From assembly GCA_028753945.1 (NCBI GenBank), contig JAPNXP010000001.1, positions 13,134,501 to 13,198,500 of the forward strand: 64,000 nucleotides of DNA, in the 5' to 3' direction. Positions 27,640 to 38,091 of this stretch are shown piece after piece (positions within the stretch are counted from its first letter, which is position 1; every line of letters begins with the position of its first letter). The position numbers and the translations under genes were made by a program. Below the pieces are notes generated by a model. It searched no databases and had not been told where the DNA came from. It worked only from the letters and a program-made list of their open reading frames with translations. The DNA is from Hexactinellida sp. DTS-2022. Taxonomy: Eukaryota; Porifera; Hexactinellida.

Positions 27640-29829
27640 TAAGTACTCAAAGGAATATAATGAATTATAACATAATTGTTGATTATAGTTAGATGTACAA
27701 TGAACGGAGTGGGAGATCTTAGATTTATTATTGCGCGATACTCTAGGTGCTAAAGCGGGCTTCAGATTGGTATTTGTATCTTTCTTAGCGATAGCGCCAT
27801 CCGAGCTGCCGAGATCAATCTCAATCGCGAGTGCTTTCTTCCCAGTTGGGTGCTCCGGCTCTGCGGAGTACACAGGAGTCCGGGGCTTAGAATGACCAGG
27901 GATTTGTAACGAGCGCGTGATTGTAGGAACCCCCCACTTAGTTCGCTGTGACGCATATTCACTTAAAGTATCCGGAGATCTGTTTACGTCTGCAACCCCG
28001 GTGAACTGTTTTGAGCTCGTGAACCTGCCAACATTCGGTCTTTCCCTTTCAATGAGATGTTGAGTCTTCGTGTCTCTGATTAATTCTGTGGATGACTTCT
28101 TTTGCTCTATTTTTAGTTGATTTTCTGCAAACTGCAGCTGTACGTTCAGAGAGCGGATCTGCGAGTGTAGAGAGTAGCGCTCGCACTCTGCATCGTCCAA
28201 CATTTCAGACAAATCAGACAAATCATGATTTGTCTCTCAGACAAATCAGGTCGTTGTTAGTGTCCTGGATAGAAAGTACGGTCGTGTCCAGCTCAGTAGC
28301 GCGACGCTCCACCATTTCGTTTTCTCGCTCTACCTGTTCGAGACACAGCTCCAGTCGTTGGTTCTCTGTGGAGAGGGTGGTGTGGCTAGATATTTGCGAG
28401 TGAAGCTCCAGCTTAAGAAGGGAGTTTCTTTATTCAGAGACGCGACTGTCTTCTTTGAATCTTCCAGCTGAGTCTTGTATTTTTCGAATTCGATTAACTT
28501 GCCTTCTAGCCGCAGTGCGTCTGCCTTGGTTTCGAAGTACCGCTTGCAGAGCTCCTCTCTCCCTCTCCGCATCGTGTCCAGATCCGAGGTGACCCTCTTC
28601 AGTTCAAATACTAGCTGGTCGCGCTCGCTGGCTTTGGGAATATACTTTCTAAGTTCGTTGGTTTCTTCTTCCAGATTTCTAATTTTGACGAGTAGCGCAA
28701 TCTCGTCACATCGTTTTCCCTTTCCAGCAATTGTGTCTGTTGAAACAATGCAACCTTTTCATCTTGCAGGTCACTCATTTTCTCACGCATTACACTCAAC
28801 TCCCGACAGCCCAATTCAGACTCTTCTAATTTATCCAAGTTTTCAATCTTTCTCCTGGCACAACTTTCTGAGCATGTGTATTTCCTCCTGCTGCTGATTC
28901 ACCTTGTGCTGCAGTTGGCACAGCTCGGTCACCTTAGCGGGCGTGTGACGGCTGCTGTCCGGCCGTCTCAAGGAGCGCTTTATTTCCGGTTGGTTTATCC
29001 ATTTGAGAGCCGCAGGAGAGTCGAACCCATAGTACCTGTCTGTCACCCCGCTATACGATATCCCTGTCCCCGTAAACAGACCTCAACAGGATAGCCTATC
29101 CTGTTGAGGTCTGTTTACGGGGACAGGGATATCGTATAGCGGGGATACACATTCTATAACCGGTTTGCCCAGTGTGACAAGGTCAGGGGAGGAGATTAGT
29201 GGTGGGGTTACCGTCTTTAAGGGATCGGGTAGTTGTGTAAACATAAAGTGATCAAATTCTTCTACCGCAGAATCGTTACTAGGCTCCAGGTCTATATCAA
29301 TAACCAAATCACGAATAGTTTCGATCTGCTTACTACCAAGTTTCTTGAACATTTCTTGAATCAGTTTACCAAGTGTGACCTGTACTTCGATATCCAAGTC
29401 GAGGATTCTCTGAATGATGAGTTCGTTTGGCTTCTGCTGCACTGCGTAAGCGAGGAAGGTGAGCAGCAGTTTTGTAAACTCGTGTTCGCAGCCTGAGAGC
29501 AGACCGGTCAGAGAGATGGCCTGGTCCATGGGGATATCGAAAAACTCGGATAGAGTAGCCAGTATTTTCGAGAGGTTTGCTTCGTGATCTGGGATAGAAC
29601 TCCCAAACTGCAGACTCTTGATGGCTGAATCATTCTGCAGAAGAGAATCTGGAAGAACAGTCTTGTCCGGGGTTGCAACTTCTAGGCAGTCTATGAGTAA
29701 TGTGGAGTCAGAGAGATCAGCGATAGAAGAGATCAGCTGTTTAGAACTGATATTCTCAAACGTATTGATCCAGCTCAGAAGACTTTTGTACCATTTCAGA
29801 GCTCGAATATCTTTAGAAAATTCAGACAT
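27640..29829 (-). pseudogene. HOOK-domain coiled-coil protein (Hook/NuMA/CCDC88-like), broken
   Basis: Start ATG at 29829 (MSEFSKDIRALKWYKSLLSW). Residues about 1-190 resemble the N-terminal HOOK/CH-like domain that binds dynein light intermediate chain: LLSWINTFENI, DLSDSTLLIDCLE, GCEHEFTKLLLTFLAY, and the helix RILDLDIEVQVTLGKLIQEM. A Pro-rich linker and a long coiled coil follow (KVNQQQEEIHMLRKLCQ, QLLERENDV, ALRLEGKLIEFEKYKTQLED, LELCLEQVERENEMVERRAT, RSLNVQLQFAENQLKIEQKK) and a basic/Ser-rich end near 27700. The frame is broken at about 29093 (a 49-bp perfect inverted repeat), 28850, 28700, 28410 and 28225 (a palindrome). No introns are seen, so it may be a retrocopy or a decayed gene. 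Confidence 0.7.
29046..29144. repeat. Perfect 49-bp inverted repeat with 1-base spacer
   Basis: Left arm 29046-29094 and right arm 29096-29144 are exact reverse complements around the single base 29095; the centre reads AGGATAGCCTATCCT. It interrupts the HOOK-domain gene, so the same protein-coding segment is present twice in opposite directions. Confidence 0.95.
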
Positions 29830-30114
29830 TGTTTGGGAGGAAAATTGCTTGTTTGTAAATAATGAGATTTTACACTTAGCAATATTATGGTCCAATTACA
29901 AAATGCCATAAGTTTAAAATGCTAACAAAATGTGATTATACTCATGATAATTACTAGTGTTACGTACTAACTAGAATGGTACTTATAAGAATAGTATCAA
30001 AGAGAGTAATATAATATAGATAACTGTCGTCTAAAATAATAGAAGTGGATAAATCTCGAAAATACATGAAGGAATAAATAAATATTGACTATCAGAACGT
30101 CTCTGGGTAGGAAA
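29830..30114. other. Intergenic, nothing recognised
   Basis: AT-rich sequence upstream (on minus) of the HOOK-domain gene. No clear TATA box or repeat was seen. Confidence 0.4.
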
Positions 30115-30228
30115 CTAATGGAAAATAAAACAACAATTTCTAGTCTCTTCGAGAGCAGCAATTTCCTCTTTCGAAGCCAGCTTCCCAGCTAGCAGCATCA
30201 ACAGCTGTTCGATCTTCTGAGTGCGCTC
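30115..30228 (-). CDS. Possible terminal exon of a coiled-coil protein
   Basis: After an acceptor CCTAATCTACAG at 30229 the frame reads ERTQKIEQLLMLLAGKLASK and EEIAALEETRNCC to a stop at 30115. Heptad-like Leu/Ile spacing suggests a coiled coil. The upstream part would be displaced by the gypsy gag fragment. This is a weak call from splice signal and composition only. Confidence 0.3.
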   Translation of the reverse strand, partial: ERTQKIEQLLMLLAGKLASKEEIAALEETRNCCFIFH

Positions 30229-30239
30229 CTGTAGATTAG

Positions 30240-31230
30240 GAACACAGGTTAGGAACACGGCGAATATGCTACACTGCCAGGGCCAGATCGGTCCTACCCC
30301 ACACACGGTCCCTACGCGTCGCTGTATTGAAGTCTCTAGGCCTAACTCTCTAGGCCTAACTGCGGACTGTGCCTATGTCAAGGACAGAAGGCCAGGATCA
30401 TCTTCATTGGTGTATTTGCTAGCTTTGCTGATAGTATCACAGATAGTTTGGATTCGGGGTGGCGCTGGGAAATTTGCATGATACGACTCTTGCTCCCGCT
30501 GAACTTCTTCCTTTGGCAATTGCTGATACCATGTCCCTTGCCTCCACAGATGGGGCAGCATTTATCTGTACAGTAGCGCCAGAATTGATCTTCCCCACAT
30601 ATGTAACAGCTCGTCGGGTGTTGTGCAGAGCTCTGTATGCTGACCTCTCCTGTCTCGCCTCTGTTGGGTGTATGCTATAGTTTCCCGGAGCATCCGGTTC
30701 TTCTTCCCCGTCGGAAACAGGCGGTTCTGTGGTGGCCTGGCCGATAGCGAAGCTACCTTGACGATTCGCTCTGCGTCTGACTTCCTTTGTCCAGTGCGTG
30801 TCCGCGGTCGTTCAGTCTCTTTTTATATCTATCAGTAGTTTCCTGCTAGCGGCGCCTCCAAGATCGCTGTCAGTTTCGACCACTGTACCCTTGATCTTCG
30901 ATTCAACATCACGCGGGAGTTGGGAGGCTATCAGAGAAGCCACAAACTTCAGGTCGACGCATGCTTCCGCTGCCAAACGCTTTGCTTTGAAGTATAGGAG
31001 GTCGATAGATTCGCCAGGTTGCCAGGTGGCCGGCAGAGGGTTTGCCTGGAGCTATATTGGTCTATTGGCGGTCCAGAGTAGCGGCGAGTGCGTCGAGTGC
31101 TTCACTAGCAGTAACTGCGGTATTTACGATCTCGCGAACTCACTCTCGGTCTTCAAAAGTGCCGTTTACGTATGCAGGTGTTACGATATCCCTAGTCCTC
31201 AGGATACCTAAGGGTTGGGAGCCCTGGAAC
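30240..31230 (-). mobile_element. Ty3/gypsy gag fragment (capsid-like part and zinc knuckles)
   Basis: On minus, a gag-like helical segment (WQPGESIDLLYFKAKRLAAE, VASLIASQLPRDVESKIKG) is followed, in another frame, by two zinc-knuckle-like motifs (CYICGEDQFWRYC and CCPICGGKGHGISNC). Frames are broken several times. A lone pogo-like end (CAGTGGAACCTCGTTAGAAC) lies just right of it at about 31240. Confidence 0.75.
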
Positions 31231-31459
31231 TAACAAATACAGTGGAACCTCGTTAGAACAACACGGTTAACACGAACACTACTTCAGTCCCCTGAATTGG
31301 GCCACTATACTAATAGTATAGTGGGCACAGAAAAAAATAGAAGTTGATGTCTATGTCCCTCAAATAAACAATAATAGAAGTATCGAAAACATGCATCTAC
31401 AATAAATATTTAAGAAAATAATGTAATAAATATGAAAAAATTCGCGAATAATAATATCT

Positions 31460-32701
31460 AAAAGAATTTCAGTTTGTGAGAAGCTTTCCTATTAACAACA
31501 ACAACAACAACAAGTCCCTCATTGTTGATGTCTATGCCTTTATGGAATAGGAACTCTCCAGGTCCTGTCCCTTCGTGTCCAATGGTACCGAGAAACTGTC
31601 CCTCTCTGTTGAACACTTTAACATTATGAGCTCTCTCTCGTCACAAATTATAATATTCCTGTGTCTGTCCAGACAGAAATAGCTAACTCCAATCAGCTGT
31701 TCCTGAGACACAATCGAATGCATTAGGTTCCCATCTCTGGAGAATGATTGGACAGGATAGGGGCACTCATCAAATAGGACTATAAATAGAGAGGGAGCTA
31801 ATTTTAGGTCGCATAGCCTAGTGTCCTCTGTTATATGTGGAGAGTTAAGTGGTCATATCGACAGACCGAAAATCCTCAACACTGAAATGAGATATGCTAT
31901 TAGTATCACACATTCCTACATACAGTGTGTCTGTGTCAACTGACAGACCAGATATTTCATACTCTGTTATAATTTTTAACACAACACAGAATGTCCCCAG
32001 ACACTTTATCTAGCTTGCAGATACTAACTGGAATAACACAGCTTGGCGAACAGGTGATGGAGTGAGAGAGTTATGGAACTAGGAAAAGTCTTTCCTTGTG
32101 GCTCAATTGTTCTCGAATAATTTCCTTCTTTGCTAAACACCTGAATCCTGTGAGCCCATGTATCGCACACATAAATATCTCCATTGTCTCTGTCTATTGA
32201 CAGACTAGAAGGAGTATCTAATTCCATCTTTCCTATTCCTCTACTGACACCAGACCACACTGGGTTGTGTCTGTTCACGTAGGATACGCCCTCACACAAG
32301 CGACACAATCCAGTCATGCCACCTTCCAACCACCCGTCATGCCACTCGAGCCACACAGATGGAATCCGATCCACCTTCGCCTCTAGTCCCCGTATCTTCT
32401 CGTCCAACTCTCGGGACACATTTATGAGAGTCTCGTTGAGCTCATTGTGTTGGAGATTGTGTGACACCTCAGCTTTGGTCACTTTCAATTGATTCAGCTT
32501 CACTTGTCTATCCTCCACTCGTGTCTCTGCCACACGGACCACTTCATCCAGCTGTGCCACCAGTTCGAGGTGTCTGCCACGTAGCACTTGGAAATAATAC
32601 TCGAATCGGACACGTAACTCCTCTTTCGCTATTAAAACTTCCCCTCGAATTCGTTCCAGCTCTCTGGCTGTCTCTTCTCGCATGTTAGTTGCCATTGCCA
32701 T
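31460..32701 (-). pseudogene. Coiled-coil + NHL-repeat (TRIM-like, no RING) protein, several frame breaks
   Basis: From ATG 32701 on minus: an N-terminal coiled coil (REETARELERIRGEVLIAKE to about residue 125) and a linker (VWLEWHDGWLEGGMTGLCRL) lead into NHL-type beta-propeller repeats: LDTPSSLSIDRDNGDIYVCD with HRIQVFSKEGNYSRTIEPQG, then in other frames KLDKVSGDILCCV, GLSVDTDTLYVGM, GVSYFCLDRHRNIIICDERE and VKVFNREGQFLGTIGHEG. Such proteins resemble the C-terminal half of TRIM2/3/71 E3 ligases; no RING or B-box precedes it. At least four frame changes (near 32045, 31955, 31800, 31620) mark it as decayed. It ends in a (TTG)n tract on minus at 31497. Confidence 0.75.
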
Positions 32702-32983
32702 GAAACCTAACTACGGTAGTTAAAAATTATATTTACATGAATTTAAACCTTTTTTGTCAACAATAATAACAACAACAACATTACTTATTTGAAAGTCAAC
32801 AAATTCCTCTTGAAAGCTAAAACAAAAAGTGTCAATACAGTCAGGTTCTTTCATTATGAACATTCAAGGAACCAAAAATTGTGTTCATAATAGAGAGAAT
32901 TGTAATTTAACTCCAAAAATATATGAAATGTTAACTAATTTAATGGAGAACCTAATTAACCGGTGCATTAACAGAGTCTACTG

Positions 32984-33145
32984 CAGTGGTTCTCAACCTG
33001 CGGTCCGCGATCCAAAAGGGGTCCGCGATCCAAAAGGGGTCCGCGGACATCTTTGGGTTTATATTGCGGTTAATGGCAGGGGGTCCGCGATCTCCTTAAA
33101 TTGGACATAGGGGGTCCGCGGGTGAAAAAAGGTTGAGAACCACTG
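32984..33145. mobile_element. hAT-type MITE, 162 bp, perfect target duplication
   Basis: Ends CAGTGGTTCTCAACCTGCGG and AAAGGTTGAGAACCACTG are near-perfect inverted repeats. Both sides carry GTCTACTG (32976-32983 and 33146-33153). GGGGTCCGCG is repeated inside. The intact flanks suggest a fairly young insertion. Confidence 0.95.
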
Positions 33146-33153
33146 GTCTACTG

Positions 33154-34033
33154 TATCATACAAATATTATATACACAATATGTGTAAACAAGTGATAATA
33201 ACGACTTCACCAAACAAGAAGGAAATAAGTTTATATCTCAATTGGCGAAAGCAAACGTTTCCTTAGTATTCTGGCTAGATCTCTTCCCCCTAGTCTCCCG
33301 GATAAACCAAATTGGTTGCCTTAATACCCTCAAATTTTGGGAACCTTGATAAAACACGACTTTTTTCGGGGGTTCTGGGGGAAAAATGCGAATTTTTCGG
33401 GAAATCCCCTAAAAAAAATCCTTAGAGAGAAGACTGGTGAAAGGGTGCAAAATTATATTCTCTATCGAATGCATATAAATTGAATATTCGGGCACTATTT
33501 ATTGTTCCTGTTGTGACATTAAACAGGTGCGAAAATGTGTCCAAACAAATTAAATAAAAATCGTGTCCCCAGGTGCACATTTGTAACCCATGAGACACCT
33601 ATCCAAAAAATTTGGGCTCTTAGTTGAAATTAGAAACTCCGTTTTGTGGAGAGGATAAGGACCAACTAATAACTAAAATAATAAAAGTGATTCAATACTG
33701 GGGGATTAATACAAAACTCTAATCGGCACAGTAAAGAAAATGTATGGATTCAAAGATTAATGGGTTTAAGAATAATTATATTCGGAGTTATCTTGCTTTA
33801 TTTGAGTAGCCAGAGGGAATTATATTCAGTCAATCCTCTGGTCACCCTAGCTTAGCATTGACAGCACTACGGGTGATGTGTCTCTGCACTTAGTATCGGA
33901 TAAAGCGAACCAGAGAGCTAACATATGAACTGGCCTATAGAGGGATATATATATGTAGGGTATTAATTCTGAATAAACAGAATATGAATGAAACCTGGGT
34001 AATGAAGACTCAAGCCTTCGCATTGCCCTATGG
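33154..34033. other. Noncoding; contains a copy of the 41-42-kb repeat
   Basis: Positions 33440-33700 match 41230-41470 and 42480-42720 (shared text includes TCTATCGAATGCATATAAAT and AACCCATGAGACACCTATCC). The remainder shows nothing recognisable. Confidence 0.6.
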
Positions 34034-34201
34034 CAATGTTTCTTAACCTTTTTAAACTTCCGCACCCCTTTAGCTTTCAAAATCAACTCTCGCACCCCCT
34101 GGTAAACGTAATATCGTTGATTTTTTTACTATAAACAGAACTTGTACTCTTTTCCCGCACCCCTCAGAATCGTACCTCGCACCCCCGGTTGAGAACCACT
34201 G
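34034..34201. mobile_element. hAT-type MITE, 168 bp
   Basis: Ends CAATGTTTCTTAACCTTTTT and CGGTTGAGAACCACTG, interior rich in CGCACCCC. Flanking octamers CCCTATGG and CGCTATGG agree at 7 of 8 positions. Confidence 0.85.
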
Positions 34202-34254
34202 CGCTATGGAGATGCAGTTAAACTAACGACGTAATACATTAATCACATTCAAGG

Positions 34255-34625
34255 AAATGAATTATTTCCCATAAATAAATTATTTCCATAAATGAATTAT
34301 ATTAAAGAAAATGAATTATTTCCATAAATGAATTGTAATACAGTAAATAAATTATTTCCCATAAATTAATTATCTTAAGTAAATGAATTATATTAAAGAA
34401 AATGAATTATTTCCATAAATGAATTGTAATACAGTAAATGAATTATTTCCCATAAATTTCATTATATTAAGTAAATGAATTATTCCCATAAATGAATTAT
34501 ATTAAAGAAAATGAATTATTTCCTTAAATGAATTGTAATACAGTAAATGAATTATTTCCCATAAATTTGAATTATATTAAGTAAATGAATTATTCCCATA
34601 AATGAATTATATTAAAGTAAATAAT
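34255..34625. repeat. Minisatellite AATGAATTATTTCCCATA
   Basis: A run of AATGAATTAT units joined by TTTCCCATA, ATTAAAGAA and TACAGTA variants forms a higher-order repeat of about 115 bases, seen roughly three times. Confidence 0.85.
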
Positions 34626-34881
34626 GATATTATTATTATTTTGTTATTACGTAAATAATGATATTGTTGCAATATTGTAGTCTTAGCTTACTACTTACAG
34701 TGGATATCACATTAACCAGAATATAGGTCGCTAATAGCATAAATACTGTAGTCAACAATTCAATGCATTTGTCCCGTTATACAGATATCTGATTCTATCA
34801 GTTATTTACAGCTATTCGTTTCGCGCGGCGTTTTCATACCTTGTATCAGCACTTAACGCACTCGATACTTCAAACAGAATA

Positions 34882-35634
34882 CAGTAGACCTCGTTAATAG
34901 GGAACACAGGGATAATCAAATGTGTACTCTTATCCGGAATTCGTATTAATTAACTTAAGACATGGATTCCCTGGTGTTCGTACTCACGAGAGTTTCCTGT
35001 ACACTAAACTCCCGTTATAACCAAGTCGGATATAGCGAAATAACCGCTTATAACGAAATGTAGATTTCCCCCCAGAGTACTAATGCATTAATTAGTATCC
35101 GCTTATAAGTTATAACGAATATCCGGATATACCGAAGGAATTTACAGGTCCCAAGCACTTCGTTATAACGAGAGCTCACTGTATTCGATAACTGTAGTTA
35201 TGTCAAAGGTTAATAAGTACAGTAGAACCTCGTTAGTACTGTTGTAGGACGGCTTACTAACTCTATTACTATAACCATAATTAACCATGGATACTATCTA
35301 TCCATGACGGTTTACTTACCGTCTTACACTTTACACTTCCTATTACACATCTATTAGCATTAAATTAACAGGAATTATTATGTAATAAAGGAGATTTTAA
35401 GAGAACCAAAACAGCGTTAGAGTATTGATAGAGTTTGTACTAACGAGAGTCAACTGTATTACTCAGCTATTCATTATAAAAGTACAGTAAACTCCGCTTA
35501 ATTGGATTAACCTCTCACAGGATTTACAGAACGAAATCAGTTTGTCAAGCAATACTTTCAGTCAAAAGGATTTCTCCACTTAATTGCATCCTACATACTC
35601 GATCCAAAGGAACTCAATTAAGCGGAGTCAATTG
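34882..35634. mobile_element. Run of four pogo-like MITEs
   Basis: Four TA-flanked elements lie almost end to end: 34882-34999 (CAGTAGACCTCGTTAATA type), 35002-35181 (CTCCCGTTATAAC type, sharing its TA with the first), 35220-35455 (CAGTAGAACCTCGTTAGTAC), and 35485-35634 (CAGTAAACTCCGCTTAATTG). A fifth follows from 35641. All are noncoding. They represent at least three terminus families. Confidence 0.8.
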
Positions 35635-35640
35635 TATGTA

Positions 35641-36806
35641 CAGTGGTGTTCGCGTTATAGAAAGTCGTATTTTGCATGAAATTTGCTTGTTAATAGGCGA
35701 ACTTGTTATTAGAGAAACAGAATTAACATTAAATGCTCGTTTGGAGAATGAAAATAACCATTGATGCATTATACGATTATACGTTATACGTTCGGGGAGC
35801 GTATAATGGACCATATATAAGTTAAAATCGTTATACGTTATACGTTGTATGATGATTATACGTTCACCTATCGTATAATGGTACCATATATACGTTATAC
35901 CATAGCATTCTATACTCTAAGGCAATGCCGCGGTTGAATGGACTTGGACCATGGATGAACTAGTATAGTCAACTAAATAGATGCAATGCAATTATTCTTC
36001 GAAATACGTAATCCAGGGTGCTTCTACTTATGTAATTGTTTTTTATAAAGGTGGCCATGTACAAGACGCATATTTTTTAGGTAGCACTTGGTCGAAATGA
36101 CGTCACCGTATTGTCTAATAGGCAAAATATGCCAAAACTTTGAACACATGTAAAATGTTCAATTTCGCTTTTTCAAACAAATTGCTGTGACTAACCCATC
36201 TAGGAGTTATTTTACATAAAATATCTCAGAATCAATTATGGAATGTTACCACATTCCTCTGTTGCCTTGGAAACGTGATTTGAATGATTGAGGTAATATC
36301 TCGAGAAGGAATATAGTCACAGCTTACTCAATGGATCCAATTGATAGCCCGTCCTCAACTTCCTATTCAATGATAATACATTTCGATGCTCTATCTCCAA
36401 CCAATTTTATGCAAAATGTGTATAATAATTTTAATGTATATTACAATAATCACAATTCTCAGAAAATTGGTTGGAGAATTGTGAGAATTGTGATTATTGT
36501 AATATACATTCAAATGATTATACACATTTTGCATAAAATTGGTTGGAGATTGACTATACTAGTTCATCCATTGTCCAAGTCCATTCAACCGCGGCATTGC
36601 CTTAGAGTATAGAATGCTATGGTTATACGTTACGTATAATGCAACTATGAAAATAACCAGGAATTTTCATGAGTCATAGAGTCATTTGACTCATGATAAA
36701 ATTCGATGACTCGCGAGTCATCGAGTCAATCAAATGACTCATTAAAAGCCCTGAAAATAACCTGCTGATAGAGCAATTGCTATTAGGTGAATACGGAACA
36801 CCACTA
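35641..36806. mobile_element. pogo-like element with nested foldback insertion
   Basis: The left end CAGTGGTGTTCGCGTTATAG and right end ACGGAACACCACTA are inverted, adjoining TA on the left. Inside, repeated GTTATACGTTATACG text and a 730-base foldback element interrupt it. No transposase frame is present. Confidence 0.6.
35897..36630. repeat. Foldback element with ~75-bp terminal inverted repeats and inner hairpin
   Basis: The left arm (ACCATAGCATTCTATACTCT, continuing through GCCGCGGTTGAATGGACTTG) is repeated inverted at the right (CAAGTCCATTCAACCGCGGC to AGAATGCTATGGT). A second inverted pair of about 68 bases lies inside: 36391-36458 and 36482-36550 (AACCAATTTTATGCAAAATG and its complement). 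It therefore folds as a hairpin within a hairpin. Confidence 0.85.
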
Positions 36807-37164
36807 TCACTCCTCAGGCCTGATCACTCTTACGTCACTGGTTAGGCCGGTACCACTTTATAACTGAGTCTACCTGATGTCCTTTGTCCCTCCAGTTAGC
36901 AATAATATCCCCTGGTATACGAGCTAGCGAAATAACATGTCCATGAGGAGATCTGTATTCTCTAAGCTGGTTGCGTCAGTAGAACGAGTAGAGCGAGGCT
37001 CCCTATAGCGTAGCATAGAGAATGGGCTGTAGTGTCATTATGTATCATTGGGGGAACCTTATTACGGTAGTATATAATCTCATTGGGGAGTTGTTAAACA
37101 CCCATACAGTGTATCCATTAATATTTAACTGCTAAGAAAAAATAGGAGACAAAATAAATTATTT

Positions 37165-37520
37165 TATACGAGCCCTTCGGTCTATGTCGCTTTGCGACGT
37201 GTTTGTGCTATCTGTGCTCAATATAAAGGCCTTCCTCTTCTCTCCATGAAGGATGTTATATAGTTCCCTTTCTACCATTTTTCATAATTTAAGTTTTTTA
37301 CCTATAATACCCGTTGAAAGTTAATTTGTTTACCTGTTTTTGTAAACAAAAATAAATATTCACATTATAAATTTGTAAATGCGAAATTCGTATTCAGCAT
37401 ATGTACTTGTTTGTTTACCTATTATAACATTTGGAAGTTAGTTTATATCTCAATTATACATGCGATTTATTCACCCATCACTCCGGACAAACAAACACAC
37501 AACAATCGAGTTTTAATAAT
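37165..37520 (+). repeat. GC-hairpin repeat with ACAAACACAC tail, second copy
   Basis: CGAGCCCTTCGGTC and GTCGCTTTGCGAC hairpins at the left and CTCCGGACAAACAAACACAC followed by CAATCGAGTTTTAATAAT at the right match 5880-6395 in the same order and orientation. Confidence 0.65.
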
Positions 37521-37655
37521 TCAAGCTGCTCATCCGTGCTGCCGACAGTATTTTCCTTGGAGGCACTATCAATTACACCACCGGTATCCACCAATAGATA
37601 GTGCCACCAAAGGGAAATACGTCGGCACAGCTGCAATTTTTGATTTTTTATGTGC
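37512..37655. mobile_element. Long-hairpin MITE of the GTGCCTCCAAAGG family
   Basis: GTGCTGCCGACAGTATTTTC and CCTTGGAGGCACTATC pair with GATAGTGCCACCAAAGGGAA and CGTCGGCACAGCTGCAAT. It joins the hairpin repeat on the left and the 1.25-kb repeat unit on the right. Confidence 0.75.
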
Positions 37656-38091
37656 GTAATATGTCATCAACAAACACAACCAACCCATTCGAATTATATA
37701 ATTCCCAAATTGTAAAAACACATTTTTTAACGATGTCATCATCACCTCAAGGTGTCAACACTCATTTATAGAGGTGTTACGTAGCATAAGGATCAATTGA
37801 TCCATTGGAAGTTTGTTTCTATCTTGTACCATCTCTGAGATTAATGCTATTTACCAAATTAGTACAAATAATTAATAAATGATTTAATAATTTAACAAAA
37901 ATTCAATGTCAACTTGAATTTATTAAGTTTAATTATTTGTCATAAATAGTAATTTAAATTAATTTTGAACCAAATTTCAATTCCGCACACTTGATGATCC
38001 CTAATAAACAAATAGGAAGCATCTATATAAGTCAAATAGAGACTTAATTAATATTAATGAATTACGTCAGCATATTAAAATAGTTTAAGAG

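Noticed and set aside
36331-36612. 93-residue plus-strand frame
   Set aside because: It is the translation of the foldback element's inverted arms.
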